This document shows, piece by piece, positions 33,855 to 43,138 of a stretch of 64,000 bases of DNA. The stretch is from Thalassobacillus devorans (GTDB lineage Bacteria; Bacillota; Bacilli; Bacillales; Halobacillaceae): contig NZ_JAASRY010000001.1 of assembly GCF_011761345.1 (NCBI RefSeq), positions 310,001 through 374,000 on the forward strand. The letters run 5' to 3'. Both the position numbers and the translations under genes were made by a program. The notes below the pieces were generated by a model. It did no database searches. It saw only the letters and a list, made by a program, of their open reading frames with translations, and was not told where the DNA came from. The first letter of the stretch is position 1; each line of letters opens with the position of its first letter.

Positions 33855-36800
33855 TTGTTTAAAATTGAACAAAAACTTGAAAACAGAATTCGTGAATTAA
33901 GTGAATATCGCTATAGAGATTCGATAAAAATCAACGATCTATTTTTTCAACAGGATGAACAAGGGGAAGTGGGAGCAAGGCCTCCAGAAAATGATAATTG
34001 GGAGCAGCTCAAGATTGGTGACCATTGGAAGGGATGGGATAAGTATATTTGGCTGAAAACCACCATTCAGTTTCCTAAAGAGTGGGAAGGCCGTTCGATA
34101 TTAGGAAGATTTGATTTTGGTAAAACCGGTGATGGGAACAACTCTGGTTTTGAGTCACTTCTTTTTGTTAATGGAAGTCCTTACCAAGGTGTGGATACAA
34201 ACCATACAGAAGTGTTTTTCTCCCAGGAACATATCAATCAAGACTTGACGTTGCATTTTAGATTATGGTCCGGACTGGATGGGATGGAAGGAAGACACTT
34301 AGAACAAGAACATAAAATCCGGCAAGTGGAATTAGCGTGGCTGGATGATAATACAGACCTTCTATATTTCACCGCAAAAGCAGCAATAGAATCAATCAAC
34401 GTTATGCCTGAAAGCGATTTAAATAGAACAAAACTATTAAAAATTTTAGATAGAACATTTAAATTGATTGATTGGGCGAATCCTGGAAACTTAGCATTTT
34501 ATAATTCTATCGAGGAAGCGAACCAGCTATTGCAATCAGAGCTTGAGCAACTGAAAACGGAAGAGGGCGTAACCATCCGTGCCATCGGACATACCCACAT
34601 CGATGTAGCATGGCTCTGGAGGCTTCGACATACAAGGGAAAAAAGCGCCAGATCATTCTCTACTGTATTACGATTGATGGAGAGGTATCCTGATTATGTA
34701 TTTCTTCAGACACAGCCCCAATTGTATGATTATATAAAAAATGACTATCCAGACATATATGAAGGAATAAAAGAAAAAGTCAGAGAAGGTAAATGGGAAG
34801 CAGGGGGAGCGATGTGGCTGGAAGCTGATGCGAATATTCCCTCGGGAGAGTCCTTAGTCAGACAGATACTGAAAGGACAGACATTTTTTGATGAAGAATT
34901 CGGTGCTCCAGCTTTTAAATACTTATGGTTACCTGATGTGTTTGGTTATTCCTGGGCTCTTCCTCAGATTTTGAAAAAGTCTGGAATCGAAGCATTCATG
35001 ACAACGAAGATAAGCTGGAATCAATACAACCGGATGCCTCATGACACCTTTTATTGGCGTGGAATCGATGGATCGGAAATACTGACTCACTTTATAACCA
35101 CACCAGATTATAATAATAGTGATTTTTATACGTATAATGGCGTGATAGACGCTCCTTCTGTCAAAGAGATATGGGATGAGTACAAAGATAAACCATTGAA
35201 TCAGGAATTGCTGTTATCCTATGGATATGGTGATGGGGGAGGCGGCGTTAATCGGGAAATGTTGGAGATGCGCCGCGGTTTAGATAAAATACCGGGTATG
35301 CCGAATGTTACAACAGGCCGAGTGGACGAGTACTTTTCTGAACTGAGGGATAAGGTGGCGGAAAGTGATCAGTATGTTCATACCTGGGATGGAGAATTGT
35401 ACCTGGAGTACCACAGGGGAACTTATACAAGCCAGGCTTATAATAAGAAGATGAACAGAAAAATGGAGCTATCTTACCGTGAGGCTGAGTGGCTTAGCAC
35501 CCTCGGGCATCTCATCTCAAATGAATGGGATAAAGCATCCCAAGAAAATTTGAATGAGGGCTGGAAGATTATTTTGCGTAACCAGTTCCATGATATCATT
35601 CCAGGGTCATCGATTCGAGAAGTGTATGAAGATAGTAAGGAAGAATACGAAATAGCAGAGACACTTGCTAATACTGTCAGGGAGACACAAGAGAACGTTA
35701 TTTTATCAGGTGAAGCGGAAAACAGCTATATCGTGTTCAACTCTTCTCCATGGACTCAATCCAATACAGTTTGTATCGAAGGCTTAGCTAATAAAACCGG
35801 GAAGTGGAAGACACATCAAGGAGATGATCTGGAAGCTCAACAGGGAGATGGCTGCTGGTATGTCCAGGTTAAAGGTATACCTTCACTTGGATATACTACG
35901 ATTATCTTTGAACAATCGGAAGAGAGTAAGGCAAGTGGGGAAGTTTTCACTACTGGTCAAAATAGTATAACCACACCATATTACGAGATTGAGTGGAATG
36001 ATCGAGGCCAACTTACAAAAATCTATGACTTGGAAAGTGGGCGCCATGTGTTAGATGGCAATCCGGGCAATGTATTCCAAGTGTTTGAAGACAAGCCCTT
36101 AAATTTCGATGCTTGGGATATTGATTTATTTTACCAGGAAAAATACAAACAAATTGAGCAGGTAGAAGAGATTACAATCAAAGAGATCGGACCACTTCGT
36201 TCAGTCATTTCATTCAAGTGGAAATATGAAGGTTCTGCCATCGAACAAGACATGATCGTTTATGCGGCGAATCGTAGAATCGATTTCAAAACGAATGTAG
36301 AATGGTATGAGCACAACCAGCTGTTAAAAGTTAAATTCCCTGTAGAGGTAAGGTCGCCAGAAGCTACTTATGATATTCAATATGGAAATGTTAAACGCCC
36401 GACACACTGGAATACCAGCTGGGATTATGCACGCTTTGAGTCGGTTGGTCATCAGTGGGCAGATCTATCAGAACGAGGGTATGGGGTCAGTCTTCTGAAT
36501 GACTGTAAGTACGGTTATGACATTAAAGACAACGTCATGCGGCTCTCCCTTATCAAATCTGCGGTGCATCCCGATCCCGAGCAAGATCAGGGGAAGCATC
36601 AATTCACCTATTCCTTATATCCACATAGTGGTGACTGGTACGAGGGGGGAACAGTACAAGAAGCATGGTACTTAAACAATCCGCTCTCCTATGTTAAAGG
36701 CACTTCAGAAAAAGAGGACTTTTCTCTGTTTGCAGCTTCCACAGATAATGTCATGGTGGATGCCGTCAAAAAAGCAGAACAGAGTGATGAAGTGATTGTA

Positions 36801-36986
36801 AGAGTTCATGAATATGCAGGGAAGAGAAATGTATTAGAGCTGCAAAGTGATGCTGCTATTTTAGAATGGACGGAATGTGATCTAATGGAAAAACCTGTTG
36901 GTGAGACAGTAAAAAGCAGTGTGATTGAGTGTAAGGTTTCTCCTTATGAAATTAAGACCTTCAAAGTTAAGTTCGGAAGTAATTAA
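33855..36986 (+). CDS. Alpha-mannosidase (glycoside hydrolase family 38)
   Basis: The 1,043-residue enzyme shows GH38 hallmarks: GHTHIDVAWLWRLRHTREK (zinc-binding His and Asp, about residue 245), QTQPQLYDYI, the nucleophile region WLPDVFGYSWALPQIL and the zinc His in NQFHDIIPGSS. The C-terminal half is the usual beta-sandwich. Lack of a signal peptide places it in the cytosol, where it would release mannose from imported mannosides. Its length suits the Ams1-like branch more than the shorter mannosylglycerate hydrolases. TTG follows GGAGGG. Confidence 0.92.
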   Translation: MFKIEQKLENRIRELSEYRYRDSIKINDLFFQQDEQGEVGARPPENDNWEQLKIGDHWKGWDKYIWLKTTIQFPKEWEGRSILGRFDFGKTGDGNNSGFESLLFVNGSPYQGVDTNHTEVFFSQEHINQDLTLHFRLWSGLDGMEGRHLEQEHKIRQVELAWLDDNTDLLYFTAKAAIESINVMPESDLNRTKLLKILDRTFKLIDWANPGNLAFYNSIEEANQLLQSELEQLKTEEGVTIRAIGHTHIDVAWLWRLRHTREKSARSFSTVLRLMERYPDYVFLQTQPQLYDYIKNDYPDIYEGIKEKVREGKWEAGGAMWLEADANIPSGESLVRQILKGQTFFDEEFGAPAFKYLWLPDVFGYSWALPQILKKSGIEAFMTTKISWNQYNRMPHDTFYWRGIDGSEILTHFITTPDYNNSDFYTYNGVIDAPSVKEIWDEYKDKPLNQELLLSYGYGDGGGGVNREMLEMRRGLDKIPGMPNVTTGRVDEYFSELRDKVAESDQYVHTWDGELYLEYHRGTYTSQAYNKKMNRKMELSYREAEWLSTLGHLISNEWDKASQENLNEGWKIILRNQFHDIIPGSSIREVYEDSKEEYEIAETLANTVRETQENVILSGEAENSYIVFNSSPWTQSNTVCIEGLANKTGKWKTHQGDDLEAQQGDGCWYVQVKGIPSLGYTTIIFEQSEESKASGEVFTTGQNSITTPYYEIEWNDRGQLTKIYDLESGRHVLDGNPGNVFQVFEDKPLNFDAWDIDLFYQEKYKQIEQVEEITIKEIGPLRSVISFKWKYEGSAIEQDMIVYAANRRIDFKTNVEWYEHNQLLKVKFPVEVRSPEATYDIQYGNVKRPTHWNTSWDYARFESVGHQWADLSERGYGVSLLNDCKYGYDIKDNVMRLSLIKSAVHPDPEQDQGKHQFTYSLYPHSGDWYEGGTVQEAWYLNNPLSYVKGTSEKEDFSLFAASTDNVMVDAVKKAEQSDEVIVRVHEYAGKRNVLELQSDAAILEWTECDLMEKPVGETVKSSVIECKVSPYEIKTFKVKFGSN

Positions 36987-37037
36987 AAGTCTTGCCAAGT
37001 GTTTAAGTTAGTGAAACCAGTTCTATAATAAAAAATG

Positions 37038-37069
37038 GTGCCTGTTCCATCATTATTGGAGCAGGCACT
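37038..37069. terminator. Bidirectional terminator related to the repeat family
   Basis: GTGCCTG-TTCC pairs with GGAG-CAGGCAC across a 9-base loop between convergent genes. A/T-rich T-containing tails lie on both sides. It is the last element of the GTGCCTG type I noticed in the window. Confidence 0.75.
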
Positions 37070-37126
37070 ATTTTAGATTAATTTATTCACAAATGATAAT
37101 AGTACATAGGATTCAAGAACTACTAA

Positions 37127-38173
37127 TTAATACGGACTTTCTTCCTGAACAGGCAAGTCATCCCAGAAAGAAACATCCTTATCCTGAATGCTGGCATCCG
37201 CAATCGCTCTGGCTGCTGCATCCATTGCTACTACTGCCTGTTTCGTCAGGTATCCATTACTCTTTTGACCTAGTACTTCAAAGTCATTGGCATTGTCCTG
37301 TGTTCCTCGCATTTCAAAAAGAAGGGTGGATATATCGTAATCATGGGCGAGTCCATAGACGCTGATGCCGTTGTCATACGCGGAACCTTTACCGGCATAG
37401 TTGGCGAGATGACCCCAGCCTTTCGGTTCAATTGCATCATACACAACAGCGCCGAGCTGTTGGGAACCGTGAAATACATCCGGTGCTGTGTGGTCAGGGT
37501 GAGAAGGGAAGATGGCACCGGATACATATTTATCGTCTTTTATCCATTGTGCTCCTTGATGATGAAGGTCAATCATATAATCGATATCATATTTCTGCAG
37601 GACATTTTCATGAAGGCCCTGGGTTTCTGGCTGTGTCTTCGCGTCATGATCGCGGTTCAGGTCTACCTCATTCGCGTTCAGACGAGTAAGGTGACGATCG
37701 CCCTTCGCTGCATAATCTTCTAATTCATAATTAACATCTCCCATGGCTCCGTCAGCATTATACATCGGGATGATCAGGAGATTGACGTTTTCTAATATTC
37801 CTTTTGTCTTACCCGTGCCAAGCTGCTTGATGAATTCAAGTGAACCTTCTGTCGTCAGTGCCTCGTCTCCATGCTGCTGGGCGATATAGAGGATAGTCGG
37901 GTTGTCCGGATTCTGCATGTACTTCACCATATGCATGTCCCTTCCTTTCACCGTTTCCCCAATCACTTCGAGCTCCATATTTGCCTGTTTTTTCTCTTGT
38001 GTTTCCAGGAAATCCACCATTTCCGTGTATGTATGCAGGATGGAAGTGTTGATTGTCTCGTGTCCCTGGTAGTCTGGTCCATTCCCTGCCGCCTGGGCTG
38101 TCGGCATGTCAGCCATCATTCCCCCGGCTAGGATTGTCCCGGATAAGGCGATGGTTGCTAGTTGTTTTTTCAT
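37127..38173 (-). CDS. Secreted M14 family zinc carboxypeptidase
   Basis: The 348-residue protein has a signal peptide ending near AQA. Zinc ligands are seen in QQHGDEALTTEG (His, Glu) and DLHHQG (His); the catalytic Glu lies in STLLFEMRGT. It probably trims C-terminal residues from peptides or cell-wall peptides outside the cell. ATG 38173 follows AAAGGAGG; 19 extra codons upstream lack a ribosome site. Confidence 0.87.
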   Translation of the reverse strand: MKKQLATIALSGTILAGGMMADMPTAQAAGNGPDYQGHETINTSILHTYTEMVDFLETQEKKQANMELEVIGETVKGRDMHMVKYMQNPDNPTILYIAQQHGDEALTTEGSLEFIKQLGTGKTKGILENVNLLIIPMYNADGAMGDVNYELEDYAAKGDRHLTRLNANEVDLNRDHDAKTQPETQGLHENVLQKYDIDYMIDLHHQGAQWIKDDKYVSGAIFPSHPDHTAPDVFHGSQQLGAVVYDAIEPKGWGHLANYAGKGSAYDNGISVYGLAHDYDISTLLFEMRGTQDNANDFEVLGQKSNGYLTKQAVVAMDAAARAIADASIQDKDVSFWDDLPVQEESPY

Positions 38174-38317
38174 ACAAATTCCTCCTTTGTTTACACGATT
38201 CGACAAAAAACAGTTGAATCCTTTTCTCATTACCTAATTATGAAATTGGTCTTAGTGAGCTATTGGTCATTGGTCATAGAGTTCAGGAATATAATGACAA
38301 TAAAAGGGGGAGAACAG

Positions 38318-39043
38318 GTGAAAGAATTTTTCAAATCAAAAACAGCTAAAGTTACTGGGATTGGTTTAGCTATCATCCTCATTGCATCCGTGTTTTATAG
38401 TGTGGGAACAACTCAGGCCAAAGGCGAATTCCAGGATTCAAAAGTAACCCTTTCCGAATTGCTTACCAAGATTGGTGAAGCAGAGGGAGAGCTTGAAAAT
38501 CTGGAGGAAGAGGTAGAGCAGGCAGTTGAAGAAAAAGAAGAGACGGTGACGGAGAACGAAGAAGAGATTCGTGATACAGAGCAAAGGCTGGATAAAGTGA
38601 AGGCAGATTATAAGAAAGAAAAAGAAGCGTATGACGAAGCGGTAAAAGTCATTGAAAAACGCGATGCAGCTGAACAGGAGTTGTCCACTTTCCAAAAAGA
38701 GATTGATGAGTTTAATGCCACCATCGAAGGCAAAAAGAAAGAAGTCTCTGACTTAGAAAGTGAGATTGAAAGACTCACTAATATTGTAGTAGAAACGGGA
38801 GAGGAGCCGAAGGAATTCGCAGCCGGGCAATACCTCGTTGGTCAGGATTTTCCGGAAGGGAGATACAAAGCAGTACCAGTAGGGGAAGGAAGCAATTTTA
38901 TCATTTATGGAAGTTCCGGTTATGCAGATGTAAATACCATCTTAGGTGATGGGAGTTTTGGTGAAACAGAGTATATCTTCTGGACGTCTGAGGGTGATGT
39001 GATGGAAACTGCTGCAAGGGTGAAATTGATCCCTTTGGAATAA
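38318..39043 (+). CDS. Membrane-anchored coiled-coil protein of unknown function
   Basis: Start GTG 38318 follows AAAGGGGGAG. The 241-residue protein has one N-terminal membrane helix (VTGIGLAIILIASVFYSVG), then about 120 residues of Glu/Lys-rich coiled coil. A compact C-terminal domain with GQYLVGQDFPEGRYKAVPVG and GETEYIFWTSEGD follows. Such G-x-Y-x-V-G-x-D-x-P-x-G-x-Y modules occur in Bacillaceae surface proteins, function unknown. Orientation suggests an extracellular C-terminus. Confidence 0.75.
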   Translation: MKEFFKSKTAKVTGIGLAIILIASVFYSVGTTQAKGEFQDSKVTLSELLTKIGEAEGELENLEEEVEQAVEEKEETVTENEEEIRDTEQRLDKVKADYKKEKEAYDEAVKVIEKRDAAEQELSTFQKEIDEFNATIEGKKKEVSDLESEIERLTNIVVETGEEPKEFAAGQYLVGQDFPEGRYKAVPVGEGSNFIIYGSSGYADVNTILGDGSFGETEYIFWTSEGDVMETAARVKLIPLE

Positions 39044-39149
39044 TTTTCGTAAAAGTACATGTTTGCAGGGAGGTGCACGATTCAAAATTAAGGAACTCTT
39101 TTCAACTTTTTGTTATAACGATGAGATTAATACCTACAATCAAAGGAAA

Positions 39150-39178
39150 TGCTCGGAGGGTAAGCTCCGAGCATTTTT
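39150..39178. terminator. Terminator between convergent genes
   Basis: TGCTCGGAG pairs with CTCCGAGCA, followed by T5. The stem is identical to that at 11693-11717. Confidence 0.82.
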
Positions 39179-39239
39179 ATATGATTTTATTATTTTTGAG
39201 GAATTAGTTTTAGAATTCAGTAATTTGATGCTATCAGTT

Positions 39240-39710
39240 TTATAGCTTTAAGCCACTTCTGCTCTTAAATCTTCGTAACAATGTATGGCTTTCTACCCTC
39301 GTAATTCCTTCCAGTGCATATAACTCATTATTGATAAACGATTCCAGCTCTTTAAAGTCTTTGACGAGGACATGCATATGTAAGGTACTTGGCCCGGTCA
39401 TTTGATAACAGCTTGCAACGTATGGGTTTTTGGCAAGATTTTCTGCTACTTCTACAAGTGATCTTGGCTCGCAATCGACTTCGAAAAATGCGGATACTTT
39501 TTTACCGACTTTTTCACTGTTTACGACTGCCGTGAATTTTTCAATTACCCCATACTCAATCAACTGATTAACTCTAGCACGTACGGCAACCCTGGAAAGG
39601 TCTAGCTGCTTTCCAACATCCGTGTAAGATAACCTTCCATCTTCGATTAATAACTCCAATATTTTTTTATCTATATCATCAATTTTCATTAAGGTGTCTT
39701 TCTCTTTCAT
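39240..39710 (-). CDS. Lrp/AsnC family transcriptional regulator
   Basis: With ATG 39710 it is 156 residues, the normal family length. The HTH is IDDIDKKILELLIEDGRLSY to SRVAVRARVNQL, followed by a RAM ligand domain (PSTLHMHVLVKDFKELESFI). An in-frame ATG 21 bases later is also possible, as neither has a strong ribosome site. It sits downstream of mmsA on the same strand but separated by a terminator. Amino-acid sensing for the beta-alanine genes is a plausible role. Confidence 0.88.
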   Translation of the reverse strand: MKEKDTLMKIDDIDKKILELLIEDGRLSYTDVGKQLDLSRVAVRARVNQLIEYGVIEKFTAVVNSEKVGKKVSAFFEVDCEPRSLVEVAENLAKNPYVASCYQMTGPSTLHMHVLVKDFKELESFINNELYALEGITRVESHTLLRRFKSRSGLKL

Positions 39711-40040
39711 TATTAAGTCACCGGCTTTCTGCATATTTTTGTCATTAACTGATACTATCAAAATTTTAGCATGATAACATTTAATGTTTCCAACAAAGCT
39801 AATTTTGAGAGAAAGGAAATTTTGATTTTCTGAATTATACAACATAATATTTTATAATACAATATCTTTTGTTAATTAATTATCCTATAATGATTAACTT
39901 TCGGAATTAATTAGCGGGAAATAATAGCGGTTGTGGCTTGTATGTTCAGTATACAATTATGAAGTGAAAGCGGGAGGTTATTTGGTATTGTTTGCTTTGC
40001 AACCGATAGAACACACACAATCTTAATTCAAGTAAACAAC

Positions 40041-40071
40041 AAAAAGGACCAGTTTATTAACTGATCCTTTA
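40041..40071 (-). terminator. Terminator after mmsA
   Basis: On the minus strand AAAGGATCAGTT pairs with AACTGGTCCTTT (one G-T pair) and is followed by TT G. Confidence 0.72.
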
Positions 40072-40096
40072 AATAGCAGTAATTAATATAGGCTTT

Positions 40097-41557
40097 CTAT
40101 ATCCACCTGGTTGTAACTACTTTTTGACGGGTATAGAATGAGAGGCCATCTTTTCCGTTGGCATGTAAATCTCCATAAAATGAATCTTTCCAGCCTGAAA
40201 ATGGGAAGAATGCCATTGGTGCAGGAACACCGATGTTGACACCGAGCATGCCGGCATCGATTGTTTCGCGGAAGCGTCTAACACTTCCTCCGTCATTGGT
40301 GAATATGCAGGCTCCATTGGCAAAGCGGGACTGATTGGTGAGGCCCACTGCGTCATCCAGATCTTTCACTCGTGCGATGGACAGCACTGGGGCGAATATT
40401 TCATCTTGCCAGATTTTCATTTCTGAATTGACATTATCAAAAATCGTCGGTCCCACGAAATAACCTTCTTGTTTTGCCTCTTCATCAAGACGACCATCTC
40501 GGACAAGCTGTGCTCCTTCTTTTTCACCTGTTTCAATGTATTGCAAGGTACGTTCTTTATGGCTGTCGCGGATGACCGGGCCGAGGAATATTCCTTCATC
40601 AAGGCCGTTTCCGATTGTGATTTCATTGGCTTTATGGACGAGTTGGTCAATGAAGTCATCAGCGACGGACTCTTCAACGGCAACCACAGAAGCTGCCATA
40701 CAACGCTCGCCGGCAGAACCGAATGCTGCGTTTAGAATTTGCGTAGTGGCATTATCCATGTTTGCATCTTTTAATACGATGGAATGGTTCTTTGCACCGG
40801 CTAGTGCCTGTACCCGTTTTAGATTTTCAGTCCCACGTTTATAAACATACTCGGCAACAGGCTGAGATCCCACAAATGAAATAGCTGCAACATCATTGTG
40901 ATCGAGCAGACCATTTACGACATCATGGGCACCATGGACGACATTAAAGACACCTGCCGGCAGTCCGGCTTCTTCGAATAACTCAGCCAGACGATTGGCT
41001 AATAATGGGGTGCGTTCGGAAGGTTTAAGTACAAAAGTATTCCCTGTCACAATCGCCATCGGGAACATCCAGGCTGGTACCATCATTGGGAAGTTGAATG
41101 GAGTAATCCCTCCGATAACACCAATTGGATATCGGTAGACGCCAGACTCCAGTCCTTCGGCAACGGACGGGAGTTGTTCTCCCATCATTAGCGATGGAGC
41201 CCCGGCCGCAAATTCTACATTCTCAATGCCACGCTGAACTTCGCCGTATGCTTCCTTAAAACTTTTACCGTTTTCAAGAGTAATTAGTTTGGCTAATTCA
41301 TCCCAGTTATCGACTAACAGCTGCTGATATTTAAATAGAATGCGGGCGCGTTTTGGCACTGGTACTTCTTTCCATGATTGAAAAGCTTCTGAGGCCACGG
41401 ATACAGCATGATCGACATCTTCCTGTGATGAGAGTGGAACGTTTCCGATTACTTCTCCCGTGGCGGGGTTATAGACTTTCTCCGATTTTTCTGACTTTGA
41501 TTCAATCCACTGACCACCTACATAGTTCTTTAGTGTATTAACAATTGTTTGAGTCAT
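40097..41557 (-). CDS. mmsA: CoA-acylating (methyl)malonate-semialdehyde dehydrogenase
   Basis: The 486-residue ALDH belongs to the MmsA/IolA branch: [54 protein letters not shown], and the catalytic Cys in [11 protein letters not shown]. It turns malonate semialdehyde into acetyl-CoA and CO2, or methylmalonate semialdehyde into propionyl-CoA. The upstream transaminase makes beta-alanine breakdown the likely context; no inositol or valine genes are nearby. The pair is on the minus strand with 15 bases between. Confidence 0.92.
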   Translation of the reverse strand: MTQTIVNTLKNYVGGQWIESKSEKSEKVYNPATGEVIGNVPLSSQEDVDHAVSVASEAFQSWKEVPVPKRARILFKYQQLLVDNWDELAKLITLENGKSFKEAYGEVQRGIENVEFAAGAPSLMMGEQLPSVAEGLESGVYRYPIGVIGGITPFNFPMMVPAWMFPMAIVTGNTFVLKPSERTPLLANRLAELFEEAGLPAGVFNVVHGAHDVVNGLLDHNDVAAISFVGSQPVAEYVYKRGTENLKRVQALAGAKNHSIVLKDANMDNATTQILNAAFGSAGERCMAASVVAVEESVADDFIDQLVHKANEITIGNGLDEGIFLGPVIRDSHKERTLQYIETGEKEGAQLVRDGRLDEEAKQEGYFVGPTIFDNVNSEMKIWQDEIFAPVLSIARVKDLDDAVGLTNQSRFANGACIFTNDGGSVRRFRETIDAGMLGVNIGVPAPMAFFPFSGWKDSFYGDLHANGKDGLSFYTRQKVVTTRWI

Positions 41558-41572
41558 ATCATATCCTCCTGT

Positions 41573-42931
41573 TTATTCATTTTCTTTAAAGACCTTTTTA
41601 ATGACAGCAATTATAAAACCTAAATCATCATCCGTACATGATAGAGGCGGACTCAGTGTAAGAATATTATTATAGCCGGCTACTGTGTCGCCGTTCTTAC
41701 CGACGATCAGACCGTTAGCTTTGCACCCTTTGATGATACGGTTCACTCTTTCAGCATCAGCCGGCTGCTTTGTATTTTTATCTTCGACTAATTCGATTCC
41801 GATTAAGAATCCGAGACTGCGAAGGTCTCCTACGTAAGGGTGGTTTGTCAATTCAACCAGTCCTTCCTGGAGACGGTCTCCTAATATAGCAGACCTGCTT
41901 ACCAGGTTCTCATTTTCAAGAATTTCAATATTTTTAAGCGCCACTGCACAGGCAGCCGGATTTCCACCGAATGTATTGACATGACGGAAGTGGTTATTCT
42001 CCCCATCCTGCGTAAATTTTTCATAGATATCTTTCCGTACGGCTGTAACGGATAGAGGAAGGTAAGCGCTGGTAAGCCCTTTCGCCATAGTGATGATATC
42101 CGGCTTGATGTCAAAGTGCATATGTCCAAACATTTTACCTGTCCTGCCAAAGCCGCAAATCACTTCATCAATGATTAATAGAACGCCATGGCGCTTGCAG
42201 ATTTCTTCCACTTTTTTCATATAGACTGGATGAGGAATAAATACGCCACCGCCTGTAATCAATGGTTCCATAATAATGCCGGCAATGGTTTCTTTTTGCT
42301 CCCAGATAATTTTGTCTTCAATTTCTTTGGCGCATTGTATGTTGTATTCTTCTATGGACTGTCCGGAAGGTTTCCGATAATTATCAGGTGGAGAGACATG
42401 GATGAAACCACTAGAAAGTGGTTCATATTTATACTTTCGCAGTGACTGCCCAGTAGCTGACAAGGCACCAAAAGAGTTTCCGTGATAGGCCCGATAGCGC
42501 GATATTATTTTGTGCCTCGAAGGATCCCCATTTTGATGATGGTATTGGCGGGCAATCTTAAAGGCGACTTCATTGGCATCAGAACCACTATTGGAATAGA
42601 AAATCATATAATCTTCTTCTAGCAGGTCATTGATCTTTTCTGCCAGATGGATGGCAGGCTCATGGCTTTGTGTCATTGGCACATACGCCATCTGTTTCAT
42701 TTGTTCAAAAGCCGCCTGAGCAAGTTCTTCACGGCCATAACCGACATTGACACACCAAAGACCTGACATTCCGTCCAAATAGCGGTTTCCATCATGGTCA
42801 GTAATCCAGGAACCTTTGGCTTCGGATGCAATCATAGGGGAAGATCCTGGTTTGTATTGCGCCATGTGGTGCCATACATGCTCCTTGTCTTTTTCAACGA
42901 GTGACTGTGTACTTTGTTTCACACTTTCCAT
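41573..42931 (-). CDS. Class III aminotransferase, probable beta-alanine (omega-amino acid):pyruvate transaminase
   Basis: The 452-residue enzyme has class III PLP landmarks: YLDGMSGLWCVNVGYGREEL, FYSNSGSDANEVAFKIARQY, LLIIDEVICGFGRTGKMFG and the Schiff-base Lys in ITMAKGLTSAYLPLS. Pairing with mmsA suggests beta-alanine to malonate semialdehyde. Taurine or GABA are alternatives. ATG 42931 follows AAGGAG; upstream codons have none. The divergent PucR gene is the probable regulator. Confidence 0.88.
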   Translation of the reverse strand: MESVKQSTQSLVEKDKEHVWHHMAQYKPGSSPMIASEAKGSWITDHDGNRYLDGMSGLWCVNVGYGREELAQAAFEQMKQMAYVPMTQSHEPAIHLAEKINDLLEEDYMIFYSNSGSDANEVAFKIARQYHHQNGDPSRHKIISRYRAYHGNSFGALSATGQSLRKYKYEPLSSGFIHVSPPDNYRKPSGQSIEEYNIQCAKEIEDKIIWEQKETIAGIIMEPLITGGGVFIPHPVYMKKVEEICKRHGVLLIIDEVICGFGRTGKMFGHMHFDIKPDIITMAKGLTSAYLPLSVTAVRKDIYEKFTQDGENNHFRHVNTFGGNPAACAVALKNIEILENENLVSRSAILGDRLQEGLVELTNHPYVGDLRSLGFLIGIELVEDKNTKQPADAERVNRIIKGCKANGLIVGKNGDTVAGYNNILTLSPPLSCTDDDLGFIIAVIKKVFKENE

Positions 42932-43026
42932 ACGGACACTCCTTCGGATATTAATTTTACGAATTGTCCATTGATAGAAGGACAATGTTGCCAGCTAAAA
43001 AGCAGCCTGATTAGTACAGGGTGCAG

Positions 43027-43055
43027 TTGACACCCCTCATAGAATATTTCATACT
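43027..43055 (+). promoter_or_regulatory. Putative pucR promoter
   Basis: TTGACA (43027-43032) and CATACT (43050-43055) with 17-base spacing, about 85 bases upstream of the regulator start in the divergent intergenic region. Confidence 0.42.
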
Positions 43056-43138
43056 TTATTTTACAGACAATTCAGAAGATTATCATGTTACATAGTGTTA
43101 AATGATAGCCGGTTTAATTTTTACATTATGGAGGGGTT

